Origin: Gadus chalcogrammus
Taxonomy: Eukaryota; Chordata; Actinopteri; Gadiformes; Gadidae
Reading direction: 5' to 3'
NCBI RefSeq assembly: GCF_026213295.1
Contig: NC_079414.1
Span: 11,038,362-11,102,361 of the forward strand
DNA: 64,000 bases
The stretch's first letter is position 1. Each line of letters opens with the position of its first letter. Below are positions 25,342-38,252 of the stretch, piece after piece. Both the position numbers and the translations under genes were made by a program. Below the pieces are notes generated by a model. That model was not told where the DNA came from. It saw only the letters and a list, made by a program, of their open reading frames with translations, and searched no databases.

Positions 25342-26794
25342 CTGGGTCTTGTGATGGGAAAAAATTCAGGAGTTTATTGAAGTCTGACTAGTTCCATACA
25401 GATGACGTGAAATAGTAGGCCTAGTAACAAGGTTGCACAAAAACATCCCCCGCAACCTCCGCCCCTGAGTTCTGTTACTTTCGGGGCCTCAAAGCGTAGC
25501 GAGATGCAAATTCCTCATTAGTTGTGTTCACAACTGTCTAAACGTTTCCATTGATGGACACATTTATCTAAATCCCTGTTTGGTGATCTCACCCAAGTGA
25601 GACCATAAGCCTGTCGGACTGAAACGCTGCGCTCTTATCTCAAACTTGCACTGTCTTGTTTGGTTGTCGAGGGAAACCAGATTCTGCTCCGTTCTATTCG
25701 ATTGTCATTATTTTGATACAAAAGAGACGTATGATTAACTTTGGCAAGCGTATTCTAAACTGGGGAGAGTAAATGCTAAATACCTGTTAATGCAATCATG
25801 GAACTGTTTCGCTGTCAAACGGTGCACTGGCTGTCATGGCCTGGAGACAGCTTTTCCCTCCCTTAAGGCAGCTGCCATCAGGTTTGTTAGAGCAGAACTC
25901 ATCGCCCCATCCGACAGACTGTGACAAACTTGTCATCCTCAAACTACGGGATATATTTAAGGCATTTAATGATGATTATACAGTGTATTTATTTAGTTTA
26001 CTGTTGTCATTAAGATAGATTATGTTTTGCTACTCGTGGATGAAGCATCCAATCAATGACAGAACTACCAATGAAAGGTACAATTTGAAATCATGTCCAC
26101 TTTTATAAACCGTTCTTTGCTGAAAATGTTATGCTTTGTAAATATTTCTGTGATTTTGATTCAGTTATTAGATTGAAAGCAAAGTTACAAAGACAGTTAA
26201 CATGTTTCTGCTATCAGAAACTAACAGGTTTTACACCTAAAGTGCTGATTTCCTTTTGAGGAACACCGGTCAGCGGGACTTAATAAATAATAATAATACA
26301 TTTAATTTAGAGGCGCCTTTCAAGACACCCAAGGTCACCAAGAGTATTAACAACATTAATACTAATGTAATATACCATATTAATACTTTTATATAGTTCT
26401 TACTGATAATATAATTATCAGTATGAATTTATATGTTGTATAAACTTAATGCAACATAATTGTCATAGTTTTATGTCATTAGTTGTTTATTTATATTTGC
26501 CTTTGATTTAAAATAGTAATAATGATACATCATATTTTTCTTTGTATGGGAATCCCTCAGAAGACATTCAAACATTTACGTTTTATTTTCTTTATTTATT
26601 TCAGCTTTGACATCTAGCCCATCTCAGGAGGGATAAAAGCTGTGACAGCACTGGGAGACTGAGTGTCGAAGTTCACAACCTGATCAGAAATGACACTGCA
26701 TCATCATTACAGAACTATGTGTGTGTGTGTTCTGTGGGCCTGTCTCAACACAGCAAGCAGAACCCAGCCCCCACACACCCTGAGGACCACTGTG
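25342..26794. other. Region upstream of the TAAR/5-HT4-like gene
   Basis: Contains the presumed promoter side of the - strand receptor. No further gene is supported. At about 26279-26345 a short motif (AATAATAATACATTTAATTT then GGCGCCTTTCAAGACACCCA) resembles a widespread fish repeat tail. Confidence 0.45.
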
Positions 26795-27092
<298 letters not shown>

Positions 27093-28180
27093 GAGTCTTA
27101 TCCGTGCTGGTCTATTGTTTGCTGTTCACTGACTGTTAAGATGTCATGTTGTTTGTCTATCAGTCTGCCCGTCCCCGCAGGGATATTATGTCTCATGTGA
27201 TAATCAATTCTTCCGTCTTTTTCACTTTTTTTTAATAACCTTGATCAATAAGAGTTCTAAGGATTTGGTTGTAAAAGGAAAACAAAAATGCACTCATTTT
27301 AAACGTGCCGTTGATTACTTTTCCTTATCCTCATACAAACAGAAATAAACCTGATGAATTATTTGTCCCAATGTCAGCTCGGTCAAACTAAACTTGGACA
27401 CAAATTAATACTTGTATATGGTTGAGTCTGTTTTCGTAAGATTGCCTCCGTCCAAATTTCTCTGCCTATTATTCACATTGTGGCACTTCAAATGTAGAAT
27501 AAAAAGAGGAGAATGCCTTCCACTCAAATCATATATATTATGTGGAAAAAAACAAATCAACTCCACCATTCAACTATGCAGAGCATATCACCATCGCCTT
27601 GTCAACACGGTGTGAGATCAATTATGATAATACATATTATTGTGACCACAATAATTTAAGGTAGGTTATAATTTATGGGGTTGAAAAATTGCCTGGTTCA
27701 CAACATAATGCAAAAAGAAAAAAAAAGATTATTCAACGGCATTTTATCATGTCCAACTCTTTTGAATTGAACAACATTCTTATCAGTCTCCCATACCACA
27801 AACCATTATCTTTACCCTCACCAGGACCTTGGTGTTATTTGAATCAAAGAGGAGATTGCATTTTATCTTTTTGATCAAAAGGTAGGTTTTACTTTACTTA
27901 GTAGTTTTTGGTACCATTTTATAGCACACATGCACTAAATTTAAAAAAAATAAAATTGTTGGAAACAAATAAAGTGAAGAGTTAAACAAATTCTGCTGTA
28001 GGGAACAAAATTCTGACTTTGACTTGCATTGAAAAAAATAATATTTCAAACGTAGAATATAAATTTGAAATGATAAAAAAATCTGAAAGGAAGCGCGATT
28101 CTAAGATAATCTGAATCTTTTAAAATTGAATGAAGCCACTAGGAGAAAAAAAATGGAAGTAGATGGGTCCCAAAGTTTGG
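27093..28180. other. Intergenic, no supported gene
   Basis: AT-rich DNA without clear repeats or coding signal. Confidence 0.5.
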
Positions 28181-28209
28181 AAAGAAAGAAAGAAAGAAAG
28201 AAAGAAAGT

Positions 28210-28301
<92 letters not shown>

Positions 28302-28303
28302 GG
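28181..28303. repeat. (AAAG)n tetranucleotide repeat
   Basis: About 30 nearly perfect GAAA/AAAG units, with one interruption near 28207. Confidence 0.97.
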
Positions 28304-28643
28304 AAAACTTAAGAAAAACAATAGTTGAGCACTGCATGCAGCACTCAGAGCTCCAGAAGCATTGAATAGGGGTGTGTTTAATCCTTATATTATACACTCC
28401 ATTAACAGTTCACATCAAAATAAACGGAGTCATAAATTGAGCAAATTGACTTTTAAACATTAGGGAATTGCACGACAACAAACAACATGTATCAACCAAC
28501 ATATACTGTTAAATAATAAAAATCCCTTTCTTTCAGCCTATCACAGTTTTCAATCAAGACATCACAAACGCAGTTCATATAGGCCTACCCAACAACTTAT
28601 TTGAATCAACTGACCTGCAAGGATGAGGCACGATGGTTTGTTT

Positions 28644-28907
28644 TCATGATGGCGTCATCTCACAGCCGTTTAATCTTTCATAAGGTTCTGTAAATTGAGA
28701 GAACCTCTGCTGTAGGGAACAATCGCGATAACGCACGCAGGAGCAGAAAGCGACGTGCTGGTAGAGGAACTGCCTGGCACAATCGGGCAGAACCTTGCAC
28801 GCCTGTGTGTGTGAGCGAGTGTTCAAACAGGCATCAGTGCATTGGAGCCGATGTGCAGCGGGCTTTTGGTCTCGCCTATCGCTTTGTGTCTGAAATTTTC
28901 TGTTATG
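28644..28907 (-). CDS. Cysteine-rich open frame, candidate exon
   Basis: The frame encodes about 80 residues with nine cysteines in the last 65, including ACKVLPDCARQ, AFCSCVRYRDC and a following EPYERLNG. A good acceptor (TTTTCTG...ATTTCAG) precedes codon ACA near 28893 on the - strand. No convincing donor follows; the frame ends at a TGA at 28644-28646. Cysteine spacing C-x(n)-CxC-x(n)-C and the PYE segment recall domains of GDNF-family receptor alpha proteins, and from memory human GFRA4 lies near ADRA1D on 20p13. This is a weak resemblance. It could equally be a chance open frame. Confidence 0.25.
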   Translation of the reverse strand, partial: HNRKFQTQSDRRDQKPAAHRLQCTDACLNTRSHTQACKVLPDCARQFLYQHVAFCSCVRYRDCSLQQRFSQFTEPYERLNGCEMTPS

Positions 28908-29136
28908 TAAAATGCTGTTATTAGGGTTATTAAAGACCATTGACAAGATTGTTTTGAACACAAATGTTGGAACGATTTTATAAATTGTTGTTCAGGAAAA
29001 GAGATATGATGTTAGGAATAACAGGACTTGCACTTACAAAAAGAGATGCACTAATGATACTATCTAGTTTAATAAACTAAATGAAATATCAAAACTTCAA
29101 ACAAGGAGCGATTGAAGATATACACTAACCATGAGC

Positions 29137-29340
29137 AATATTATTTTATTTTATTTTTATTTAACCTTTATTTCACCAGGAAGGTCCCATTGAGTTACAG
29201 TAACTCTTCTCACAGGGAGTCCTGGCCAAGACAGGCAGCAGAAAATAAGTTACAGAATTTGCACAAGGCCACACACACACACAAACAAAGTACACCACAA
29301 TTGACACTATAATGCTAAAATTACACTTCATAACAGGCTA
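29137..29340. repeat. Fish interspersed repeat, left part, split by a hAT insertion
   Basis: Starts ATTTAACCTTTATTTCACCA and CAGGAAGGTCCCATTGAG, a phrase very common in fish genomes. It continues at 30597-30840 after the hAT element (29341-30588), so the repeat was present first. Probably the 3' part of an old retroelement. Class not assigned. Confidence 0.65.
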
Positions 29341-30588
29341 CAGGGACGTGCACAGGGGGGTTGCTCAGGTTGCTTGGGCAACTGCCCATATGCCCTCCTC
29401 GACTCTGGTTGCCCTTCCGAGGAAAAAAAAAAAAAGTTTTTTTTTTTTTAATCATTTAATGGATGCAGAATTTCATGTAGGCCTATAAAAATCGCCACTC
29501 GAAACATTTCATAAAGTATCCGTTGCCTCATTCAATTCCGTTCGGGCACTGAGAGTGAAAGTCAGTAGGGGGAGGGCAAACTCTGCCGCGCGGCAACAGC
29601 CGCTTTTGCCGCCGCCCCTCTGCCGCCCTTCCCCCATTGAAATTAATGGAGGCGGCGAGTTGCCGCGCGGGCGCGGCGTGTGAGCAGCGCTGCACGCGAC
29701 CGGAACACCGGCACCTGTGAGACGACTGCCTTGATGTTCTCGGAAAAGGTGAATTTGAGATGTATAACAAACAAACAATCATCATCACGTTTTATGAAAT
29801 GAATTACAATCTTCATAAATCCAGGCTCAGTTTGCCACGTAACGTTTAGCCTAAATAATCAGACAGCTAGCTAGCTTGCAGACAAGCAGCCCGTTATCAC
29901 ATAGTCTACACATTCTTAGGCAAACTAAACTACATGTCTGCTGATAGTTAGTTTCTAACATTTCCTTTTAACAAGAAGAATAAATGATGGAAGTAATACA
30001 TCACATGAATTATTTCATTCAAAATGGTTCATGCCTAAATCTTATCACTATTTTGGGTAGCCTATTGTTTGTTATTGTTAAGTGAAGCCGAAATGCCCAG
30101 TGAAAAGAGGAGGATTCAGGAGAGAGAGAGACAACTAAAGGAGGCAGCTAAGAGGAGCACATTACTACAGGGTAGTGATGTGTACCGAAAAAAATCCGAA
30201 ATCAGTGTGGTCAAGAGCGGCTGTCTGACCTCCTCCTGCTGTCCATAGAGAAGGACATACCAATCGACAAAGAAGAGGTTCTGAAGGCTTCTCTTTTGAA
30301 GCTTTGCATTTTTAAAATGTCAATTTGGAGAAACTTATCAGTGACTTGATAGGATGTTGTTTAATTATGTTTGTGTTCATGTTATGTTCTTCTTCTTCAA
30401 GTCATGTTTTTCTGCATTATCGTTAGTAGTAGTTATTTCAGTGTTTTACTTATTTGTAATTATATATTAATAAAGACCCTGTTATTCTCAGTCCTTCATA
30501 TAGCCTGCAAGTTTTTTTTTTGGGGGGGGGGGGTGCCCTTTTTTCAGGTCAGAGCAACTGCCTCTCAAAATTCCTGTGCACGTCCCTG
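29341..30588 (+). mobile_element. hAT transposon, internally deleted
   Basis: Perfect 16-base inverted ends (CAGGGACGTGCACAGG and its complement) are flanked by identical 8-base duplications ACAGGCTA at 29333-29340 and 30589-30596. An 8-bp duplication is the hAT hallmark. Two remnants of transposase coding can be read on the + strand: about 30091-30180 (MPSEKRRRIQERE, QLKEAAKRS) and about 30205-30290 (RLSDLLLLSIEKDIPIDKEE). These resemble the N- and C-termini of ZMYM/P52-like hAT proteins joined with the catalytic middle lost. Non-autonomous. Confidence 0.93.
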
Positions 30589-30596
30589 ACAGGCTA

Positions 30597-30840
30597 TATA
30601 AAAACAAGCTAATACATACAGCTAAAAAAAACAAATTAAAAATAAATAAAAGGCATCAGGTTAAAAACAGTTGCAGTGTTCTTTTAGAGCTGATTGTAAC
30701 ATGTTTTTAAAGGTACTGAGTGGTGGGAGTGATTCCAGCTTTAGAGTGGCTTGAAGTTCATTCCAGACCTTTGGTGCATATGATGAGAAAGCTGTTGTAC
30801 CCAGTTGTGTTCTTGTTAGTGGTGTGGTTAATAACATATA
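30597..30840. repeat. Fish interspersed repeat, right part
   Basis: Continuation of the repeat at 29137-29340, with the characteristic phrase CATTCCAGACCTTTGGTGCA near 30755. Confidence 0.6.
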
Positions 30841-32214
30841 ACAGATGTTATATTATACTACTATTACTAGTATTACCATCCCACCACTGCTAGTAAAATA
30901 TAATAATTACATTAATCATGCTCTATTAAATATATCACATTACATATAGTGCTCGAGCTGTGTGGCTGAAACAGTAAGCCTACCTGCAGTGTATTCCGCC
31001 AGCGAGCATCCCTGATCGCTCTCTTTCATGTGTGTCACAGTGTGCGTTGGAGCACGGCCAAGTGCACCAGGCCCTGAATACCTCGGGTCCGGGCCAGATG
31101 CATCTCAAGTGTGGCAAGTATGCTTTAATTAAACATCCAGGGATTTACAAATGAAGGAGGATGCATTAAAAGGCACGTTGGGTTGCGTGGGCTTTGTGTC
31201 ATTTTCATGTCTAATGCCCACACACTCAATGGCTGATGGACGACTGGCTGGATGCACATCTGTTGCATTGTCCTGTGAGCGGCGAGCAAGTGGAGGTCGA
31301 TCTCTGGCCTTTGTTTACCATTGGCTGAAGAGGGGCAAAAAGGGTCTTCTTGCAGGATTAAACATATCATTAATGACAGAGCCCCCTGTTTGCTAACAGA
31401 CACTTGATGCTTCACTTATAAGACGAAGCAAAGCAGAGAGAAAGCGTTTCTCTTGAATGTCAAGCCTCTTTTTAGTGACCATACCAATTGCTTTTTAGGT
31501 TTCCATTTAGATGTTTATGTGTGATTAGGTTTGCTTTGATTATTCCCAATCGTACTTGGAAGTAGCTCTGGTCTGTCAGCGTGTTAATAGATAGATATTT
31601 AGTGATTCATAGTTAGTTAGTTATAGTTAGGTCATCTTTTCCTTACTTGCAGCTACTTCATTCCTGAAATGAGCTGAACTATTTATTGTTGTTGTTGTTG
31701 TTACACATATTCACCATTAACTAGGTGCTTATTAATATGCCTATTAGAAACGTACTGGCCCTTTATTAGTAATTATTAGACACATATTAATACCTTATTC
31801 TGTATAACCTTATTTTACCCTTACTATTCCATAATTTCACCCAATATAACCTCCTAATTATTGTTTAATTACTGTAAATAAAGCTGTTATTGGGTACGAG
31901 TAATGATGCTAATAACCACGGCATAATTGGGGCCTTTTAAAGGGGCAATAGCACAAGAACAGTCATTCTCTCTTTATTAATCTGAATTAGTATAGTCTAT
32001 TCTTATGGAGTATAACGCAAAAATACAAGTCGTAATATTACCTGTATTAACTATTAATTAAGTCTTGTTTACTCAAAATATGTTCCCTATTCTAAAGTGG
32101 GGTCTTGTTCATATTTAACTCACAAGTACTTTGACCCTTATTAACCCAAACATGTTCCCTATTCTAAAGTTGCAACCTCTTCAAATTTTTTTAAGTCATT
32201 ACAGCGTACAACTA
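30841..32214. other. Intergenic, no supported gene
   Basis: Non-repetitive AT-rich DNA. The stretch 31020-31400 is less AT-rich and could hold a conserved non-coding element, but no coding exon can be defended. TAATTA-type simple sequence fills about 31700-32110. Confidence 0.4.
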
Positions 32215-32584
32215 ATAGATAGAAGACAGCCAAGTTATCACAAATGCAGGTTTATTTATTTTGAATAGCAAACAATCATCCATACAGAAAAGACTCAAAA
32301 TGGCATTCAGGTTACTGCACCAACCACGTACAAAGACAAAACCAGGTCCCCAGGGCAAATATTTAATTTTAAGCATAACATAACTATAGGCTTGTGCATC
32401 AATGTCAGTAACAACACAGAGCTGCTTACAATGCATTACATGAGCAAACAAAAAAAGATAAACATTTAACATAAATTGATCTCTGACCATTTTTTTCGTA
32501 TGTCATGGAAAAGCGACCCCACTTGTCCAGGTCTGTGGTGGTTACAATGCCAGCAGGTCCACTCAATAACATCTCTAAGGGATC

Positions 32585-32896
32585 TTAGAGATTATTTTGT
32601 TTACAGTTTCCTTTTAGTCTCCATATAGTTGATTTGCACACTCCCCAAAGTTGCTCCAGGCTTTGTGTATGTGCACCTGTAATTGGATCAATAGAATATT
32701 CTCTATGGTTAACAGTTAGATGATTGTAACCTTCATCATGAAGATGGCAGTTTGAACTCCATCCATCTGAAAGGATGGAGCTTCCTTGACGAATATGCTT
32801 ATTTATGATGGGGAGGAGATGACTGGTTGAGCGGTGAGACACTATCTTGAAAACGGGTCTCCGCCTGTCCTCCGTGATGCCCGACATTCCAAACAC
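32585..32896 (-). pseudogene. Merlin (ISXO2-like) transposase fragment
   Basis: About 104 residues of an IS1595/ISXO2-like DDE domain. VFGMSGITEDRRRPVFKIVS, then SILSDGWSSN with the central catalytic aspartate, then YNHLTVNHREYSIDPITGAH and TQSLEQLW with the likely final acidic residue. The N-terminal half, including the first aspartate, is missing or unrecognisable. The upstream sequence (to 33057) is in another frame. The family moves Merlin transposons by cut and paste. This copy cannot be functional. Confidence 0.85.
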
Positions 32897-33215
32897 TCAT
32901 GAACTCTGGTTGCTTGCCCGTCCTCTGTTGTACTGAAATTCGCATAACCCTTCATCATTATTGTTATGTCAAGAATGTGTATGAAGTACTGAAACAATAA
33001 CACCAAGTCAATGACAACCTTAATAAAAAAGAGAATGTTGCTGCAATCATAGTTCAAAGATTAGGGAATAAATCAAGGCTCAATATTTCAAGTGTTTTCT
33101 CCAGGATGTATCTTAAGGAAGAGCAGCACAGGAATAATATCATATAATTTCTTGAAGTGGGCCTTATTCCCCATCATCATGATGACTAGATCTGATGAAA
33201 AAATTCTTCTCCCTG

Positions 33216-35237
33216 TAGGTGGTGCTCTCTGGGGTTGACGATCACATCGAGGTGGACGACGACCTCTCCATGGACGACATCGTCTTTGCCTTCCGCAAAG
33301 ACGATGTCTTTGTGGAAGGCCATCCTTGGCGGATGGCCTTCCACCGCCAAGGTCGTCCCGAAGGAGAAGTCACTCTGGATGGCTGATTTATTCGGCGAGA
33401 TAATGGGCGAGGCAGCGGCCATCAAGGGCATCTCTATGCCAACCTCGCCTCCCGCCCCCATGTCGGATGACATGCAGGGCGAGTGCTTTCGCACCCAGTC
33501 TTCCTCCCGACGTGCTACCCAGTGTCCCCTGTTCCCACCCGTCCAGCATTTCTTCACCGCTGCGGGTGGGGACCCTTGGACACTGAAGGTCCTGGTGAAG
33601 GCCTTCTTTGACTTCACCAAGCTGGAGGGGTGGGCTGATACTCTGATGCCTTGATGCCTGGAGCCCCCCCTGGCAGTGCTTCTCTGTCCGGGGGCCGGAT
33701 TGCGTCCTAACAAGAAGCCGCTGCCCCCCGACCGCCTCCAGAAGCAGTTTGTCGGCCTGACGGACAGAGTGTTCGGCTGTGCATCATGGGCCAGTCTCGT
33801 CCCGGGCCGATTAGCTCCCATTTGGGCCCGGGACCATAATGGTAGACAGGTCTTCAGCCATCCACTGGTCAAGAGATTCTTGCATGGGGCATGTTCCTTT
33901 AAGCGGCATCGTTAATATCCTCTCGCTGGCTGGCGAGTTGGATTTGACTGCCTGTAAATGATTCTTATGAAGGTCTGTTAAAATAACCACTTCCTCCATG
34001 CTTTTATTTCGATAGTGTATTTTGCCGTCATGGGTCTTTTATTTTGACGCAGGAAGTTTGAATCGACAGTAGGTAACTTGACTTGAAGGAGATCGCACGG
34101 AAAGGATAGAGTTCATGTAATTACGGAAGGAATTCGTGCTACACACGGTTGCTCTGCAAAAACAATTTGTAGTAATTAATAAGCGCCTAGCTGGAATGGG
34201 AACAAGGTATTTTGTGTTTAATTTGTTTATGACTTTATATTAGCCTACTTAAAATGTGTTTAAATGTGTTGTTGCTGTACAGCCGTGCAAATGTTATCTT
34301 CATGGCGATAGTTGTATATGTGTAAGAGCTAATTAATGTTATTTATCTGTCCTGTAGCTCTTACGGTGTTTATGAAGAAAGATGTGAAGAAAGGAATATT
34401 TATGCTCAAAATAAGGCTGACGGCTGAATGTAAACAAAGGCTTCTGAACCATCTGTAAGCTTCACCATTGTCCGGCTGAGGTTCGCTACACTGCCAGTAT
34501 TTCTCTCCCGCCGTTTTTCAAAAGAGAAACGGACTAGAGGGTTCCTATTGGCTCGCCAGTTGACGAGTTGGATTCGTGTGCCAGTATAGCCCAACCGCCG
34601 TTATTTCAAATGAGAAACGGACGAGAGATGTTCCTTATTGGCGAGTTGGACTCATAGCTCCGCCCCCGGTGGTAGCAGACCTAATGGAAACCGTATTACT
34701 ATGTTCCTGAAAAGAGTTATACGGTTTTGGTTTATCTTTTTTTTTGATCTTTCACGGATTCCATGAAGCACGGATTGAGTCATTACAGACTTTTTTTATT
34801 TTATTTTTATTTATTTTTCTTATTTTTTCTCTTGATCATCGCTTTGCTTGATCTAGGAGGAATTAGTTCTTTATTAAGCACATCCTCGGCTTTTTTGAGT
34901 CTGATGGGCCCTGGTGACTTAGGTCTTTTTGACTGGGGTAAAGCAGGAGTACATTGATTGGGCTCCGCTCGCAGCTTCGCCTTAGCCCATAAGGGGAAGC
35001 CTAGACGGCGTGGCCTACATGAAATAGAACGATAGTTATGATATTATAACTCTAGTTCTATGATTGTAGGGGTAGCCGTCTAGATTCCCAACTGCTGTAC
35101 CCTCCAAATGCTGAAAGAAGAGTGTGGAGGATGAGCGGCGGTGTGCGCCGCCTTATATACACGGTGCTGTGGGAATTGTGGGCGGTGCCATCATTGATTG
35201 GTGCATAGTTGAAATTTTCAGTGCGCGCAAGCACGCG
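33216..35237 (+). mobile_element. Retroelement-like insert, possibly DIRS-type
   Basis: A GC-rich stretch (33216-33915) has broken + strand open frames, reading through WTLKVLVKAFFDFTKLEGWA and NKKPLPPDRLQKQFVGLTDR, with frame changes near 33650. The style suggests a gag-like ORF of a fish DIRS/Ngaro or similar retroelement, but I cannot confirm the family. It ends in a region with an imperfect palindrome at 35002-35087, then GC-rich sequence up to the Merlin-like right arm. Simple AT-rich sequence lies between 34740 and 34880. No reverse transcriptase is visible. Confidence 0.4.
35002..35087. repeat. Imperfect palindrome of about 86 bp
   Basis: CTAGACGGC at the left is complementary to GCCGTCTAG at the right. 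Inside, TAGAAC...TAGTTAT pairs with ATAACT...GTTCTA around the centre GATATT. A long hairpin is possible in DNA or RNA. Similar palindromes occur near the ends of fish DIRS-type elements as I recall them. Confidence 0.8.
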
Positions 35238-35640
35238 CACGGGACAAGCACCACAGACATTGACCACTGGGAATGCTTTTCCATGACATTCGAAAAAAAT
35301 ATCCTGCCTGAAATTAATTTACAAATTTCGGTCTTATTTTTATGACGCAGAGAAGTCTCAGTCACATTAAGTCAGAGATAGATGTGTCTGTTAATTGTTT
35401 ATATATTTTTTTGTTTGCTGATTTAATGCATTGTAAGCACCTTTGTGTTATAACTGGCATCGATGCACAAGCCTAATGCTTAGAATGAAATAATTGACCT
35501 GGGGACCTGGTTATGTCTTTGTACTTTGTTTTGGTTCAGTGCAGTAAACTAAATGCCATTTTGAGTCCTTTCTGTATGGCTTGACTGTTCGCTAATCAAA
35601 ATAAATAACCTGCATTTGTGATAACTTGGCTGTCTCCTTA

Positions 35641-37078
35641 CTACTAGTATGCTATAATTTCTTAACTTAATGTATGACATCCAGGAGAAATACAACAACA
35701 TGAAGGAGACAACATGTATGGGGCGGAGACAGGAGTGAACTATGCAGTGATGTTTCCCCATAGGACCAATGTTTAGGGGAGTTCTGGACAAAACAGAACC
35801 AAACATACAAAGGCAGTCCGTGTTACTTCTGTACATGTGATTTTTTTGCCGTTACCGTGTCAATATCCGGGTGAGCAGCCCGGTTCTGGATTGTCGGTTG
35901 CTGGTTTTCTAAATAAGAAGAGCTTCCTTCCCCCTCACACCAAAGACTCAGACAACAAATGGGACGGTAACATGCAGAGGAAAGAACAGTGGCAGATTTT
36001 GAATTCCATATGAGTTTACTGATCTATATGGCTTTTCTTTTCAGGTAGGTCTGTCAGCGTAGGTCTGACAGGTCGACCATTGTCAGAAGGGTCCCCTTTC
36101 AGGAGTCGTTCACCCTAGGCTATCCTGTCACCTTTCTAAATATAATAATATGTCAGGTAAAATAGTGTTATGCATTGCATGTGACCATTACATTACCTTT
36201 CATATTTTTTTACTGTGCTTTTTCATTCAGTTAATGTTATCACCATTATCCATCTAATTTTCCATTTTTAATCTCCAAATCCTTTGCAGTAGGCATTTCA
36301 CTTTTGCCTGTTCACAGCAATCCTTGCTGCCCACCTTTACTTCCTCTTTATTCAAGATGGATGGCTATCGTGATAAAAGCAGAAAGGGTGCTGTCACATA
36401 ACAATGAGCCCAGCGTCACTCAGATCCTGTCCTCGCTCATGTTAACTCCCTTTGTTCTGACTCTGTCTTTACCCCTCTTATTTTGCTCTTGCTTTACATC
36501 TATATTTCAGTGAGATGTGTTGGGTGCATTTTGGGTACCCACAGATCTTTGGACCTAAAAAAGGGAATAAGGGTTGGGGACTGCTGACCTAATTACTCCT
36601 GTTATGAGCAGCACGGTCTCTATGAGTCACCGAAGCCCTGTTACAAAATTAACGATTTAAGATCTTTTGCAGCAACAAAATATCTAAAATATATTTAACA
36701 ACATTTTTAGCTAATACATTTCTACGTGGGGTAAATCTGTTTTAGTATTTTTTTTTGTGAAGTTACAACCCAAAATCTGCAAGAATGCTAAAATCACCTT
36801 GAGTAGATATTTATGTACTCAAGGTGAGAGTACACATATATCATCAGATGAGCCAAAAAGACAACAACCATCTTACTTGCCAGTTCCACTGGGCGGGAGG
36901 TAACAACAGCCAGCCTTTCCAGTGCACACCTTACATTCAAATATTTGATGGAAAGCACAAACTACAATAAAAAGGATTGCACCACCAAAACAAAGTGCAC
37001 CTGAATAACTATCGTTCAAGTGCACGTGAATAACTACGTTCATTGAGAATACTTAAACTTCACCCTGTCTGTGTTGGT

Positions 37079-37080
<2 letters not shown>
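35641..37080. other. Intergenic, no supported gene
   Basis: Unremarkable AT-rich sequence. Short open frames only. Confidence 0.5.
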
Positions 37081-37113
<33 letters not shown>

Positions 37114-37130
37114 GGTGTGCTTGTGTGTGT
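37081..37130. repeat. (GT)n tract at the left edge of a foldback element
   Basis: GT-rich array in + orientation, directly abutting the element at 37131. A GT array in the same orientation resumes at 40044. Confidence 0.9.
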
Positions 37131-38252
37131 ATGAGGGGCCGCCTGGGACAGAACTCATACTTTGTCTTACACACGCTATTATAATCTTGCATATACACCA
37201 CTATCCTCATACACACACACACTATTATACTCCTTTTACATGTATGCATGAGAGTGTATGGTCGTGTATGTGAGAGAGAATAATAGTGTATGTGTGAGAG
37301 TATAGTAGTGTATATGAGAGAGTATAGTAGTGTATGTGAGAAAATATAGTTGGGTATGTGAGAGAGTATAGTAGTGTATGTGAGAGAGAATACTACATGT
37401 GCGAGAGTGTAGTAGTGTATTTGAGAGAGTATAGTAGTGTATGTGAGAGGGTATAGTTGTTTATGCAAGAGAATATAGTAGTTTGTGTGAGAGAGAATAG
37501 TATTGTGTGTGAGAGAGTATAGTAGAGTGGGTGAGAGAATTGACTGAAACAGAAGTGAGTTTGATTCCTCAGTTCCTCATTGGCTGACAGAAGAGGCGGT
37601 AGCTTCTTGCGCTCAAAATACTGCGCAGTCATTTCACTCTTCTCCATCTCCAACGATGTTGTTATGCTGCGTTCGCACCAAAAAATGATTTTGTCGCTTG
37701 TTCTCGTGGCCGCCTGACTTTGAGAGAGGCTTCCTCTTGTGAACGCCAATTCATTCTCAACCATGGCCGGTCTTTACTTGTTGTGGAAGTACCAGAGACA
37801 TCAGAAAAAACGCCACAGTCGTTTAGGATACATAATATCACCCGTTCTATAAAATATTCTAATCTAGAAACCTCCGGGAAGTCCAGGAGCTCTATATCCA
37901 AATAATATAAGATGATATAATATATAGATATCTTTATAATATAATATTGTAGCGTCACAGGGTTTGGGAGATGGGGGCGGGCCATAGCGGGGGAGCTCTC
38001 GTGGGGAATCGGCTTCGAAGGATTTGTTGTGATTACTGGTGTTGTCATGGTTACCGGTCTTGTGTGTGGAGGAGGAGAGGAGGAGAAAGGGTGTTGTTGA
38101 CGTTTGCGGACTCCCGGAGCTGTCACGCCAAATTTGTACCGGGCACCTCATCCATACGTAATCCATTCCAAACCTGCCTGGCAACAGATGATCGCGTCGT
38201 CCGATCGCGTCGAATGACGTGAAAGGTTCACGAACATTCGAAAACCTTCTAT

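Larger units (their letters stand above)
32215..35640. mobile_element. Merlin-related inverted-repeat structure
   Basis: Left arm 32215-32545 and right arm 35238-35640 are inverted copies with moderate divergence. Shared terminal sequence is GACAGCCAAGTTATCACAAA and the arms share CATGGAAAAGC near their inner ends. A Merlin/IS1595-type transposase remnant (32585-32896) continues from the left arm. The right arm is preceded by unrelated retroelement-like DNA (about 33216-35237). The best reading is a Merlin copy plus an inverted second end, later invaded. Target duplications are not clear. Confidence 0.7.

Noticed and set aside
33186..33872. 228-codon - strand frame
   Set aside because: Opposite to the + strand frames that look like the true retroelement reading; no domain recognised on the - strand.
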